From Cryptosporidium bovis (lineage: Eukaryota; Apicomplexa; Conoidasida; Eucoccidiorida; Cryptosporidiidae), in contig VHIT02000027.1 of assembly GCA_009768925.2 (NCBI GenBank), positions 372,001-436,000 on the forward strand: a stretch of DNA of 64,000 nt, written 5' to 3'. Positions within the stretch are counted from its first letter, which is position 1; every line of letters begins with the position of its first letter. Positions 1-10,800 of the stretch are shown in pieces. The notes beneath the pieces are model-generated. The model did no database searches. It was not told the DNA's origin and worked only from the letters and a program-made list of their open reading frames with translations. The position numbers and the translations under genes were made by a program.

Positions 1-1625
1 TGAACTAGCATCCGTTGAATTCTTTTCCGTAGACTCTAATTTTGATGTACTCTTTTTTTTTGTCTTTACTTCTGAATCTGAGGAAGATGATAAGTTTTTG
101 GTAACAGTATTGCTTTTTGTTTTACTCTTCTCATTTTCTGATTCAGATGATGAATCTGAAGATGAAGAAGATGAATCTGATGATGATGAAGATGATAGAT
201 TCGTCTTTGAAACTATATTCTTTTTCATTGGTTTTGTTTTTGTTATATTTTTCTTTACCTCAATCTCCGATTCTGATGACGAAGAATCTGAATCTGAATC
301 AGAGTCCGAGTCTGATGAAGATGATGAAGACTTCGAAACAATATTCTTCTTAGTTGGTTTTTTTGATCTTAATTTTTCGTCTTCCGAAGACGAAGAAGAG
401 GATAATGTTTTTAAAACAATACTTTTTTTTGCTTTACTCTTCTCATTTTCTGATTCAGAAGATGAATCTGAAGAAGATGAATCGGAAGATGAAGAAGATG
501 AAGATTTAGAAATAATTTCATTCTTTTTGATTTGTGTTGCCTTTTTGATCTCCTTATTGTTAGCACCTAATTCCAGAGACGAATCAAAATTCTTCTTCAT
601 TGTTGTCATTTTAATATTCTTTCTTGAAACCACCTCTGATTCAGATGATGAATCTGAAGATGAAGAAGATGAATCTGATGATGAAGAAGATGAATCTGAT
701 GATGATGAAGATGATGGATTCGTCTTTGAAACTATATTCTTTTTCATTGGTTTTGTTTTTGTTATATTTTTCTTTACCTCAATCTCCGATTCTGATGACG
801 AAGAATCTGAATCTGAATCAGAGTCAGAGTCTGATGAAGATGATGAAGACTTCGAAACAATATTCTTCTTAGTTAGTTTTTTTGATCTTAATTTTTCGTC
901 TTCCGAAGACGAAGAAGAGGATGATGTTTTTAAAACAATACTTTTTTTTACTTTACTCTTCTCATTTTCTGATTCAGAAGATGAATCTGAAGATGATGAA
1001 TCTGATGATGATGATGATGATGAAGATGAAACAACATTCTTCTTAACTGGTATTGGTTTTGCTGCATTTTTTTTAACCTCTGAATCTGAAGAGGATTCAC
1101 TACTACTACTATCACTTGTATTATTTTTATTCGACACGAGATTCTTTACTGGATTGATAATCTTTTCGTTGTTCTTCCTCTCATTAGAATCTGAATCTGA
1201 AGAATCAGACGTTAAATCGGTAGATGAATCCTGCACCTTTGCTGGTTTCTGTAATATTTTATCTAAATCATTATTCTTGCTACCCTCTAAACCTTTGTTA
1301 TTCTTTTGCGATTTATCTTTTTTGTCGTTCATCTTTTTAACTGCTTTTTTAACCATTACAAAACTCGATGTATCTGAATCATCACTTGATGTATCAGTTG
1401 AATTGTTTCTTACTTTTGAAGTTTCAATTGGTTTTTTAGCTACTTTCGATTTCTAACAAGGCGAGTTAATTAGTTAGCATTACAAGTAATTAAATTATTT
1501 TTTTTAATTTTGAAAAAATTTTATTCACATTGCATTTATTCAAAAATCAAAAAAAAAGATGCTTATATAAGGAAGCAAGCCATTACATAATCATCCAATG
1601 CTCAAACAAGTGAACTTACCGACAT
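1..1625 (-). CDS. Nopp140/SRP40-like Ser/Lys-rich nucleolar protein, 3' part beyond left edge
   Basis: The minus strand is open from 1452 to the left edge. It encodes alternating acidic serine tracts (SSSSSSDSDSDSDSSSSES type) and short basic blocks such as VKKN and SKKPTKKN, the organisation of Nopp140/SRP40, a heavily phosphorylated snoRNP chaperone of the nucleolus. An in-frame TAG at 1453-1455 blocks upstream extension, but it is the end of a GT-AG intron (1453-1619). The first exon is only ATG TCG (1620-1625), giving a protein starting MS|KSKVAKKPIE. The intron has donor GTAAGT, a TGCTAAC branch-point-like site at 1473-1479 and acceptor TTAG, and phase is kept at 0. About 486 residues are visible. 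The C-terminal SRP40 domain would lie outside the window, so the family call rests on composition. A long antisense frame of acidic and Phe-rich alternation at 98-1456 is a shadow of this gene. Confidence 0.75.
144..472. repeat. Direct repeat copy 1 within the Nopp140-like gene
   Basis: About 330 bp, nearly identical to 663-991 with an offset of 519 bases. Only scattered substitutions were seen by eye (for example at the bases paired 197/716 and 355/874). The offset equals 173 codons, so the duplication is in frame and adds one block of acidic-serine and basic modules. Confidence 0.85.
663..991. repeat. Direct repeat copy 2 within the Nopp140-like gene
   Basis: Partner of 144-472. The near identity indicates a recent in-frame segmental duplication or ongoing homogenisation. 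The spacing of 519 bases is a multiple of three, so the reading frame of the host gene is preserved. Confidence 0.85.
1453..1619 (-). other. Intron after a two-codon first exon (167 nt)
   Basis: Read on the minus strand it opens with GTAAGT (1619-1614), contains TGCTAACTAATTAAC near 1465-1479 as a branch-point candidate about 20-25 nt before the acceptor, and ends TTGTTAG at 1453. Joining restores one frame across the in-frame stop. The length is not a multiple of three, and a retained intron would end after eight codons. Confidence 0.72.
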
Positions 1626-2081
1626 ATTGAATCAAGAATTCGTTACCTGTGCTCTATTTTTCTTTTTAAATTATTTTATTAGAAAAAATAAGTTACTCTA
1701 TGTCAGATTTTGACAAATACTGTTTTCCCTGACGAAAATTTTTTATTTATATTATCTACCTGCGAGACAAGTATGAGACGGAATGATTTCCCGGTACCTT
1801 ATATATTATTATATTGAAAATTTTTACTACAAAGAAAAATTTATTTAATCAAATAATAGTATTAATAGATTTATGAACCAAAAAGCATCTGAAAAAGAAA
1901 AGTATACAACAATTAAGAGATTAATTTGTAACTAAAAAAAGAACAATCCCTTTCAACATCAGTTTAATCACCATTATGTTTTTAATGGAACCAAGTGTAT
2001 AAATAAAACACAATTAATTATACATACAATATATGTATAAGCACGTATAAATGAGTTTGTAAGTAATTCTGGCATTATAAA
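1626..2081. promoter_or_regulatory. Divergent intergenic region, Nopp140-like / ZCCHC9-like
   Basis: A 456-base AT-rich stretch between two divergently read genes, so it should hold both promoters. No coding potential was recognised. Poly-A/T runs are common and no motif stands out. Confidence 0.5.
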
Positions 2082-2912
2082 ATGGGAAAAGATAAAAAAC
2101 TGATCGAAACAAAAAAAAACGAATTGACTATACAGGAACCAAAAACAAAAAATGAAAATGAAGTCAAAAGCAGAAGCAGAAGCTCAAAATCGAAAAGTAA
2201 GAATAGAATAAAACACGGTTGTTGGTCCAAATGTGAAATACAGGAAAGTATAGACAAACTTGAGAATAAATTAAATGACAAGGAAAAAAAACTCTCGAAA
2301 TCTAAAAGAAGAAGGATATTGTTGAGATTATCAAAGCTAAGAAGAGGGCTTAAAGGTGAAATAGAAATAGGGGGGCAAATTCAAAAGAGTATAAAAACTA
2401 TAAAAAGGGAAATGAAACTTAAAAATGTGAATTCAAGTATATTATTAAGAAAGAATTCGAATGTAGTTTGTTTGTGCTGCAGAAAAAAAGGGCATCAAAT
2501 GGTTGACTGTAGATACTACAAACCTTTGAATAAAAATTTAGGAGATGAAAATGCAAAACATACTTGCTTTCTATGTGGCGAAAAAGGTCATACACTTAAA
2601 GACTGCAAAAAGCCCAGAGAAGATAATTCTGTATTGCCATTTGCCAGTTGTTTTAAATGTGGTGAATCCGGGCATATTGTGGCTTATTGTCCAAATAATG
2701 AATCCGGGTCAATTTACCCAAAAGGTGGTTCATGCAATATATGTGGATCTGTTAGACACCTATCTAAGAACTGTGATCAAAATAAAATGCATAGTAAAAA
2801 ATATAAAACTATTAATTCTGGTAGTTCTAATAGTAAAGATTTAAATGATACCTCGAACTCAAATGAAAATATAGATGATCCCGACCTAATGTGGAAAAAT
2901 ATAATCGGTTAA
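2082..2912 (+). CDS. ZCCHC9: CCHC zinc-knuckle protein, ZCCHC9-like
   Basis: A 276-residue protein with a very basic N-terminal half (Lys/Arg/Ser-rich, residues 1-125, nuclear or nucleolar character) followed by four CX2CX4HX4C-type zinc knuckles at C130-C143, C162-C175, C190-C203 and C218-C231. The spacing and context (FASCFKCGESGH, then YPKGGSCNICGSVRHL) match the ZCCHC9 family, RNA-binding nuclear proteins linked to rRNA/nuclear RNA metabolism. The last knuckle has Arg-His where GH is usual (SVRHL), as also seen in the family (SVEHL). It starts at ATG 2082. It is divergent from the Nopp140-like gene and convergent with the first insulinase gene. Substrate RNA is unknown; an Air1/2-like exosome cofactor role is less likely given the four-knuckle layout. 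Confidence 0.8.
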   Translation: MGKDKKLIETKKNELTIQEPKTKNENEVKSRSRSSKSKSKNRIKHGCWSKCEIQESIDKLENKLNDKEKKLSKSKRRRILLRLSKLRRGLKGEIEIGGQIQKSIKTIKREMKLKNVNSSILLRKNSNVVCLCCRKKGHQMVDCRYYKPLNKNLGDENAKHTCFLCGEKGHTLKDCKKPREDNSVLPFASCFKCGESGHIVAYCPNNESGSIYPKGGSCNICGSVRHLSKNCDQNKMHSKKYKTINSGSSNSKDLNDTSNSNENIDDPDLMWKNIIG

Positions 2913-3470
2913 ATGTGGTATGTCTTCCATAACTCTGGATTAATTTGTCATAATGTAGACATTCAAAAGCAAACTATTTCACGCATTCATTTTAATTTAT
3001 GCCGGTACTTATGCATGCATGCATGCATGATATTATCATTAACATGCATCTCAGACAGAACATCTTAAATATTATTTTTGGTAGTCATCATTTTTTTAAT
3101 TCCGAAAATAACCTTTAACTATAAACTATTACTGTTGATATATGTACGTTTTATATGATACGGAAACATAATTATAATAAAAAATATTAGATATAAACAG
3201 TTAGATGTTTAATATATATATTTCACGACACTGTTTATTTTACTACTTGAATTTAAATTTTTTATAGCAACAAAAAACAATATTAATACTTAGTGTAAAA
3301 ATGGGATTGCAGTTATATTACACTAATTTCTTATGTTAGTTCAAATATGTACTTTCAAATTATGCAAATAAGTTGTGTTATTGCAATAATTTGAAAGTAA
3401 AATTAACTTTTTCTTTCACTAGGAATACTAAATGTAGTGAGGCAAAATAACTATTGAAACGCTTGTATCA
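2913..3470. other. Convergent intergenic region
   Basis: 558 bases between the stop codons of the ZCCHC9-like gene and the first insulinase gene, so mainly 3' UTR and terminator territory. It holds a TGCATGCA run (annotated separately) and nothing that looks coding. Confidence 0.5.
3011..3029. promoter_or_regulatory. TGCATGCA tandem run (ApiAP2-type motif)
   Basis: A perfect ATGC tetranucleotide run of about 4.5 units, containing overlapping TGCATGCA palindromes. A further ATGCAT lies 20 bases on. TGCATGCA is a known apicomplexan AP2-factor motif. Its position downstream of two convergent genes is unusual for a promoter element, so it could equally be a microsatellite. Confidence 0.45.
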
Positions 3471-6400
3471 CTAATCCTCTGAAAAAATGTTCGGAGAAAT
3501 GTTTATTGGTAGTTTGTAAATATAAATATTGTCCTGATTAAGTAGGCTGTCTGTATTATTCAACAACGTATACCCACTAGGTAAATATCTGTCAAACTTA
3601 TATTTACGCGACAACTTAGACTGAATGGAAACAATTATTTGTGGTGTTTTATGTAAAAGTTTGAATAACTTTAAAAATCTGGCAAAAGTTAAAGTCTCAA
3701 GAATTTGTATGACTTTTTCTACCCAAACAAAAGGATGATTGCTTCCCTCAACAAAAGTGAAAAACAGATTGTTGAACAATTCAATATTGTTATTTAGACT
3801 TTTAAATTTATTTATGCAGTCTCTCTTTATAATATAAAAATCGTTTTTATCTATCAAATATGGATTCTTAAATACTTCATTCAAAAAACCCAGTAAAAAT
3901 TCTGTCAAATAAGTAACGTCTTTTGAATAAGAGTCTATTTGAATTATAATAAATATTAATGAGGAATAATATGCTGGGGAAAACGATCTAGCTGTCTCGT
4001 TTTCAATGGACAGTTTTTTTAAAAACATCGTCATCAAATCGGATAAGAATATATTAGATAGTGTTGCCAAAGCAATTGTAAATGGTGTTTTAGTTCCAAC
4101 ACCCAATAATAAAGAAACAACAGATTTATCATTGTCATTATTCGAGTATTCAAATTTGTAACTCCTCCATAATTTGTCCGGTAAAGATGTTATATCAAGT
4201 ATTTCATAGCTATTAAAGTAAATTTTGTCTGACTTTGATATTGGAGTCAGCATATTTTGAACGGTGTAAGACTTGCTTTTTAACTTTAACCTTTTCATAA
4301 CACCGGCCTTGTTTTCTATTGAAACCTTTTGATTTTCTGATACATGCAATCTAATCATATTATTTTTCTCTCTTCCCAACAAGGATATAAATTCATTCAA
4401 TATATCACCTGCAAATATTGGATCTATATTATTCATAAATATTCCCTCTAACTGTCCGTGTTTTGCCAAAAACTTGCTCAAGTCCATGATGTCTGCATAA
4501 CCTACGTTTTCAATTTCCCTGAATCTCTCAGTTGGTGATAGTGGTTGGTTTTCTGTTATAGTTCTTATTATCTCCAATGATTTCATGAGCGAAGAGGAGT
4601 GAAATACAGCTTTATAAAGCAATTTATGTACATTTCCGTACCCTCTTTTGAAGTCAGAGTAGGTAATTCGTTCATTTGGATTCCTCAAATAATCAGCAAA
4701 TACTCTTAAAAAAGTTGGAATTACATCCCGATAGCCGCTTAATATCACAGTAAACCCATTTGGGAGGCTGTTGTAAAAGTAGCTATTGTAAGTAAGTATT
4801 TTAAATTCGTTTCTAGTAAGTCTGAAACCGTGTATTTCATCCTCCAATGCAACGAGTAATGTTGAACAAAGTATTTCAATTGAAACTATTAGTCTTGGAA
4901 CTATTTTAAGTACTCTAGGAACTATTTTACTTAATTCTGAAGTAATAACTGGAGTTTGAATTCTAATTGACAAGGATGCCTCGGGTATCGATGGTATTTC
5001 GCTGTTTTTATAGTAGAAATTAAATATTTCTGGATAATAGGTATATTCGTTCATGTATTTACTGTCTTTAAATAAAGATTTTTTTATGTATCTTTTAATC
5101 GAAAACAATAAAGGCTGGGGTATTATTTTGGTTCTCTCATCTATTTCCAGAACACTCAAATCCAACGGAATGTATTTGTTTGGAGTGTCTATGTCCAAGA
5201 AATAAACCTCCTTTATGTCATTGAAAGTCATGTTATGAATTTCACTCATAAACAATATGGGAATCTCGTTTACACAGTATTCTGAATTCAAATACTTTGA
5301 TCTTAAAATTGAATTGCACGCAATAAAATTGTTTGTGTAATTTATAACACCAATTTCATCCGAATATTCTGAACCTGAGTATTCCCCCTTCATCTCTCTG
5401 TCCTCCAACTTCAGTTCTTTAAATATAAAAGAATATATAAAAATTACATATTCTTTAACTGACTTATATATCTTTTGAAATAATGATATTAAATTTGAAT
5501 TGTCCTCGACCTTAAACATACTGTTTCTGAAATTAATGTATTTCTTCGTATTTAATACCTTTAAATTCTCACCAGAGTCTTTTTTCACCCTCTTTAAAAG
5601 CAATTTCGGGGTTGAGTAAAATATTACAATGCCGTTAATGTCTATCGAATTTAAAAACGACTCCGTAAACCCAACATCCAAAACTTGTATCACCTCATCG
5701 GCGAATATAACCTCCTCAGGCTTGATATTGTACTTTTGGGACTTGTAAGCTATATTATAAGCAATATCCTTGTAAAAATCTGACTCCCTGTAATTAAATA
5801 ACAAATCCGTTACATCTTTTATTTCATTCAATAGTCTCTCAGTTACAGGACTTTCCACTATAAATTTTAATGCCAGTATTATAGCTCCAATAACCTCCCA
5901 TGAACGATTTAACTCCTTATTGTAAAGATCTACTGATATATCTAAAGTGGAAAATCCATCAAAGGAAGTTGTTGAAACTTTAACTTTACTAGACACACCT
6001 ATCTTTGTAAAATATCTTCTTAATATTCCCCTATATGAGCTGTCCAATAAGTATTTTATATATAAAGCAGGTATCCTTTTCCAGTATACTACCTGAAATT
6101 CAACAGGAATTCTTATCGTGAATGTATTAATATCCTTCTTTGTAGGTCTTTTAATTGATATTATCTTTCCAGATATACTTATAAATGGATTAACTGTGAA
6201 TTTATAGCTGTCCTCCATCCTAAACAACCTCACTCCATTGTTTTTAATATTACCAAAACTTTTAATGACGTATTTCTCTAATTTCTCCAATGGTTCTCTT
6301 CCGACTACTGACAAAGTCATTATATTTGGACTGTAGTAATTGTTAAAGTAGTCAATCACTCTGTCATATAGCTCACCACTACTCAAATTTGGATTGTTTA

Positions 6401-7088
6401 AAAATATGTTCTTATTCCCCAATATATCTCTATTAAAACTTGTACTTGCCTCGCAAACCTCTCTTTCTATTGTTTTCATCGCCCACTTCTCGTTGGTTCT
6501 CATTCTTTCAATAATGTTAAATATAGTAACCAACGCCTTATTTACATTGTCTTTGCTCAATATCGGATTTATAAAGTAACTGCTAAACCTAAACAAACTC
6601 TCATTAAGATATTCTGACCCTATTGAGAACGAATATATTGTAAGCTTTGAATGTAAATCTAAGTATATCTTACCATTCAGTGTGTTTATAAAATTATTGA
6701 ATTCGTCTACATCGGGATATTGCTTAGACGCTAATAACAAAGTATGCTGAACCAAATTTGACAATCCTTGAATATCAATAGGGTCATGTAAGAACCCCAC
6801 TCCGACCGAGATTGCTACCTCTGAATTAACTATGTTCTCATTGCTTACTAGATATACCTTTAATCCATTATCCAACTTGAAGTATCTGTATTTTGCTTTG
6901 TCTATCTTAGATTTCACAAATTTTTCATCTTCAATGCACTTTCTAATCCTACGTTGATTTTCTGAGTATTCACACAAATTCAACAAAGATACTTTGTGTA
7001 TATTGTAATCTTTTTCAAATACACAACTTAATTTAATTATCAGTATCAAGCATGACAACAGTAATGTAAATGGCAATTTACACAACAT
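3471..7088 (-). CDS. Insulinase-like (M16) protein A, degenerate zinc site, secreted
   Basis: 1205 residues, ATG at 7088. A signal peptide or anchor spans residues 1-24 (LPFTLLLSCLILIIKL). The M16 N-terminal domain opens with KYRYFKLDNGLKVYLVSN (about 66-83), a hallmark of the family. The inverted zinc motif is destroyed: where active paralogs read HFLEH this has NLVQH (111-115), losing the first His and the Glu. The distal R-X6-Y substrate motif is also absent. The rest follows the four-domain insulin-degrading-enzyme plan over a normal length, and ends in the array-wide tail with PSGYTLLN and KLPINI. This is inferred to be a non-catalytic secreted paralog. It is the last gene of the tandem array in transcription order and is convergent with the ZCCHC9-like gene. 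It groups with protein B by shared blocks in domain 2. Confidence 0.88.
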   Translation of the reverse strand: MLCKLPFTLLLSCLILIIKLSCVFEKDYNIHKVSLLNLCEYSENQRRIRKCIEDEKFVKSKIDKAKYRYFKLDNGLKVYLVSNENIVNSEVAISVGVGFLHDPIDIQGLSNLVQHTLLLASKQYPDVDEFNNFINTLNGKIYLDLHSKLTIYSFSIGSEYLNESLFRFSSYFINPILSKDNVNKALVTIFNIIERMRTNEKWAMKTIEREVCEASTSFNRDILGNKNIFLNNPNLSSGELYDRVIDYFNNYYSPNIMTLSVVGREPLEKLEKYVIKSFGNIKNNGVRLFRMEDSYKFTVNPFISISGKIISIKRPTKKDINTFTIRIPVEFQVVYWKRIPALYIKYLLDSSYRGILRRYFTKIGVSSKVKVSTTSFDGFSTLDISVDLYNKELNRSWEVIGAIILALKFIVESPVTERLLNEIKDVTDLLFNYRESDFYKDIAYNIAYKSQKYNIKPEEVIFADEVIQVLDVGFTESFLNSIDINGIVIFYSTPKLLLKRVKKDSGENLKVLNTKKYINFRNSMFKVEDNSNLISLFQKIYKSVKEYVIFIYSFIFKELKLEDREMKGEYSGSEYSDEIGVINYTNNFIACNSILRSKYLNSEYCVNEIPILFMSEIHNMTFNDIKEVYFLDIDTPNKYIPLDLSVLEIDERTKIIPQPLLFSIKRYIKKSLFKDSKYMNEYTYYPEIFNFYYKNSEIPSIPEASLSIRIQTPVITSELSKIVPRVLKIVPRLIVSIEILCSTLLVALEDEIHGFRLTRNEFKILTYNSYFYNSLPNGFTVILSGYRDVIPTFLRVFADYLRNPNERITYSDFKRGYGNVHKLLYKAVFHSSSLMKSLEIIRTITENQPLSPTERFREIENVGYADIMDLSKFLAKHGQLEGIFMNNIDPIFAGDILNEFISLLGREKNNMIRLHVSENQKVSIENKAGVMKRLKLKSKSYTVQNMLTPISKSDKIYFNSYEILDITSLPDKLWRSYKFEYSNNDNDKSVVSLLLGVGTKTPFTIALATLSNIFLSDLMTMFLKKLSIENETARSFSPAYYSSLIFIIIQIDSYSKDVTYLTEFLLGFLNEVFKNPYLIDKNDFYIIKRDCINKFKSLNNNIELFNNLFFTFVEGSNHPFVWVEKVIQILETLTFARFLKLFKLLHKTPQIIVSIQSKLSRKYKFDRYLPSGYTLLNNTDSLLNQDNIYIYKLPINISPNIFSED

Positions 7089-7809
7089 TGTGATACTTTT
7101 GCTATTTATTCGAAAAATTCTAATACCAGCACATATAACTTCATTTACTTCGTTTAAATACTTACATAGATGTAAAATCTTGTTATATTTATACTTCTTT
7201 ATTAAATTCTGAAAATAATCGAATATATTATCTCAAACCTTTGCTTTACTTTGTATTCTTTGTTCCTTCTCTACCACCACCATTGACTAATACAAAAAAG
7301 AACTAATCAACTGGAAAACATTAATAATGCATTAATTTATCTAATTTAATTACTTTAATTTGTAATTCTTTTTTAAGTGTCTTAAAATTTGCTTGACTGT
7401 TTCCAAATACCGGAATCACATTTATGTACTTTATGCCGGCACACATAAATATTGTTTTATTATTTCCAGACAGTAATAATATTTGTATATATTATTGCTA
7501 TTTTTGGAACACCAGTTTGTACTATTCTGAATCAAATAAGGAAGTAAGATTCAATTTTTCTCATTAGTTTCAAAAATCAGGAACAATCACACAAACAAGA
7601 TAATTTAAGTGATGAATTAAGAGCAAATATCATAAACGAAAGCGTAGTTTTAGGGAAAAATATAATATTTAGTACTATTGCCTTTAACTATTTATTTTTA
7701 ATTTTTAGATTAACTTTTTTACTTCTATATGTTTCCGTTTTCCAAATAATAAATTAATTTTGTATTTGAAAAACAGTAAATAAATTTATCTAAAGTGCAA
7801 ATACTTATT
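7089..7809. promoter_or_regulatory. Intergenic spacer, promoter of protein A
   Basis: 721 bases of AT-rich sequence upstream of protein A and downstream of protein B. A TGCCGGCA palindrome at 7434-7441 is the only GC-rich motif that stands out. No gene is seen. Confidence 0.45.
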
Positions 7810-10800
7810 TCAATCCGCCTTTTTTGTAGTATAGTTAATTGGTATTTTAAAAGTCTTAATACCATCTTGGTTGGTAATGTCATAAATGCTATTTAGCCTG
7901 ATGAATCCATTTGGTGTGTAATTTTCTATTTCAACGAGTTTCTCGGAATCGCCTATATGAGCTTGAGTAGAAATAAGAAACTTTGGAGCATCTAATACTT
8001 TATTACAAATATCAACAAACTTCTCATAACTAAGTTTATAATTAAGTGCTTTAATTTTGTTAAGTATATTAGATATATCTTTTCTACAAACAATACTGTG
8101 GAAAATCCTTTTCTCAACTTGTTCATGGTCAGGTTCAATTTTGATATTAATTGATCTTTTATTAGTCAAAAGGTTATTGTATTGATCCATATCAATGCTT
8201 TTTAACAAGTTAAATACTTTAAAGAACACACTTAGTAATCTTTCAGACATTTCTGGTACATTCAGTTTACCAGATGTACATGAAATGTAAAATCCAACAA
8301 AATTAAATTGATGAATATTTGGATACAAGTCAAACTCAATCCCCTCAGTTAAACCCCTTCCTTTGAGCAAGTCAATAAGCATCCCAAGTACAATTTTAAA
8401 ATATAATGAGTCTAATGAGAATGTGGAAAATGGAACATATAATAATGAATTTGAATTATTATCCTTTAAGTTGTATAATTTATTGTAATAGTAGAAACTA
8501 CTATAATAAAAATTAGTTGAAAATGGATCCAGTATTTCCCATATCTCCATAGAATTATTTAAATTGCTTTTAAAAGAGGGTTTATCTACATAATTGATAG
8601 TTCGGTCTTCATTTTTATATTCAGTAGATATTACTTTGACAAGTGAATAAGCATGTAATGGGCTTATGTTCCCTATAATAACACCTTCGTTAGTTCCGTA
8701 TTTACCTATATAACTAGAAAGTTCAAGAACCTGCTCAAATGTTATATTTGAATAGTCTACTGTTTCCAATACATACTTGGATAGTTTTTGACACTCAAAA
8801 ATGGATTTTAATATAAATTTTGAGCTCGATTTAGATCCCATTTCAATTCTCGCTTTTGACTCAGACTCAAGTCCCTTAATAATTGTGTTATATTTATTTT
8901 GAGTAATTAATTTACCTAAACTATTCATTTTTTTCTTAAATTCCTTAATAGCAATATATACCGAACCAAAATAGTCCCCTTTAACTATAATTTCAAATCC
9001 AAATGGCACTCCTGTAAACTCTGAGGCAATATTTGTTCTGATTAAAAACAAACCAGATAAGTCACTCATTTCACTTATTACTCTACTGGACACGTACTTC
9101 AAACAGTGAACGAGAACCTCCAATGTCAACACCAATTGGCTCGAATTTAAAATTGTGTTTAATATTGGAATATTCTCCGTTTTTCTTGGAATCATATATC
9201 TCAAAAATACCCTCGAAGTTTGTCTTTTAAAACTTACATTGTTTGAAAATACTATACTGCTAAATACTGGATTGTTTAATATCTCGTTCTCATCTAAATC
9301 AATATTGTTTGGTAATGTAAACATTTCACCTGAGGAGAAATCTAATAAAGCGTTTTTAAGATATATTGGCGAGTATATCCTGTAATTTGCTGTATCTTTA
9401 AAGTTGCTTAAGTAAACCTTCTTAAGCAACTTATTTGCTCTTCTCACCCTTATTCCAATATCGTTTAATTTTATTTTATCTATTCCCATTTTTATTTCTC
9501 TTATTATATCTTTTGGTATAGAATCAATATAATACTTTATTCCGTTAAATAGATTGTTTTCTATTCCATTCATGTCATCATTCGCATCTATAAATTCAAG
9601 TGAGGAAGTAGAGATCGAGGATGCCTCATAACTGCTATTGTAAATATGATCTTCCCAGTTATTTTGTCTGTTTCCTCCATCAGAATCAATACAGCTATTA
9701 TCAGTAGAAATAATATCTTCATTATCTAACAAATTACCGAGTACACCGAGATCTTTTGAATTAAATACATTTTTTATCTTATCCAAGTGCTTTAAATAAA
9801 TAATGATGTTATTCAAAGATACTTTGTTCATTAACTTTTTAATCTCTGTTAAATTGGGGTTTCTCATTAAGTTACCTGCAATAAGAACCTCTTCTGGAGA
9901 ACAGCCTCTGGTGTCAAATGAATATATAATTTGCCTATTTATATACTCAGGTGAAACCTCAAAGTAGTAATCAAATGTATTTTTCATTGATTCCTGAATT
10001 TCCACAATAATATCTTTGAATATTGGACTACTTTTAATGTGTTCTATTAAAATAAACGTAACTTGCAATATTGTTTTAATCCTATCAACACCACTTTCAG
10101 TTAGAACAAAACTAATCTCAAAGTTAGAAAAACCATAGTTGTCTGACACTACTTTTGAATTCATTGTTTTAATTAAATCTCTCGTGATTAAGTAGTTCAT
10201 TAAGCTGTATTCCGAGTTATCATTCAACAAATATTCTAAATATTTACCTGGAGACGAATCCCAAAGAACTTCTTGATACTCAACTGGAAATTCCAAAATA
10301 AGTTCATTACTAATATTTGATTGCAAACGAATGACGCTCCCTATATTGCCTATATGTGGATGGCGAACTACTTTAAATAGGTCCTGTGGCAGTATATTAC
10401 GTAATTTTAAGTCTTTAAGTGATGAAAAACCTGAAGTTACTCCTTTTGTTAGTTTTGCAATTGATTCCTTACTTGCAATTGCTATAGTCATTATATTAGA
10501 GCTGTAATTCTTTTTCTGAAACTTTTTAATTCTATCAAGCAACTTAAACCCTGAATTTACCTCCGCCTCTTTAATAGATTCGTTTGTAATTACCCTTTGT
10601 CTTTTAAAGATAGAATCATAAATGGATATATCCCTTCTTACACACTGAAAAACATACTCTTCGTCTTTTTTTAAAATGTTAAGTGACTCTATTGTTCTTT
10701 CTATCTCAGCATAAAGTAAATTTTCTGAAAATACTGGATTCTTAATTGCGTTACTAAACATATTCAATGCATTCATTATATGCACATTGTCTATTTCAAA

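Noticed and set aside
98-1456. A 452-codon plus-strand frame of alternating acidic and Phe-rich blocks
   Set aside because: It opens at TTG, and its odd acidic/Phe alternation is the antisense reading of a Ser/Lys-rich Nopp140-like gene on the minus strand, which is also open to the window edge and has a well-formed spliced start.
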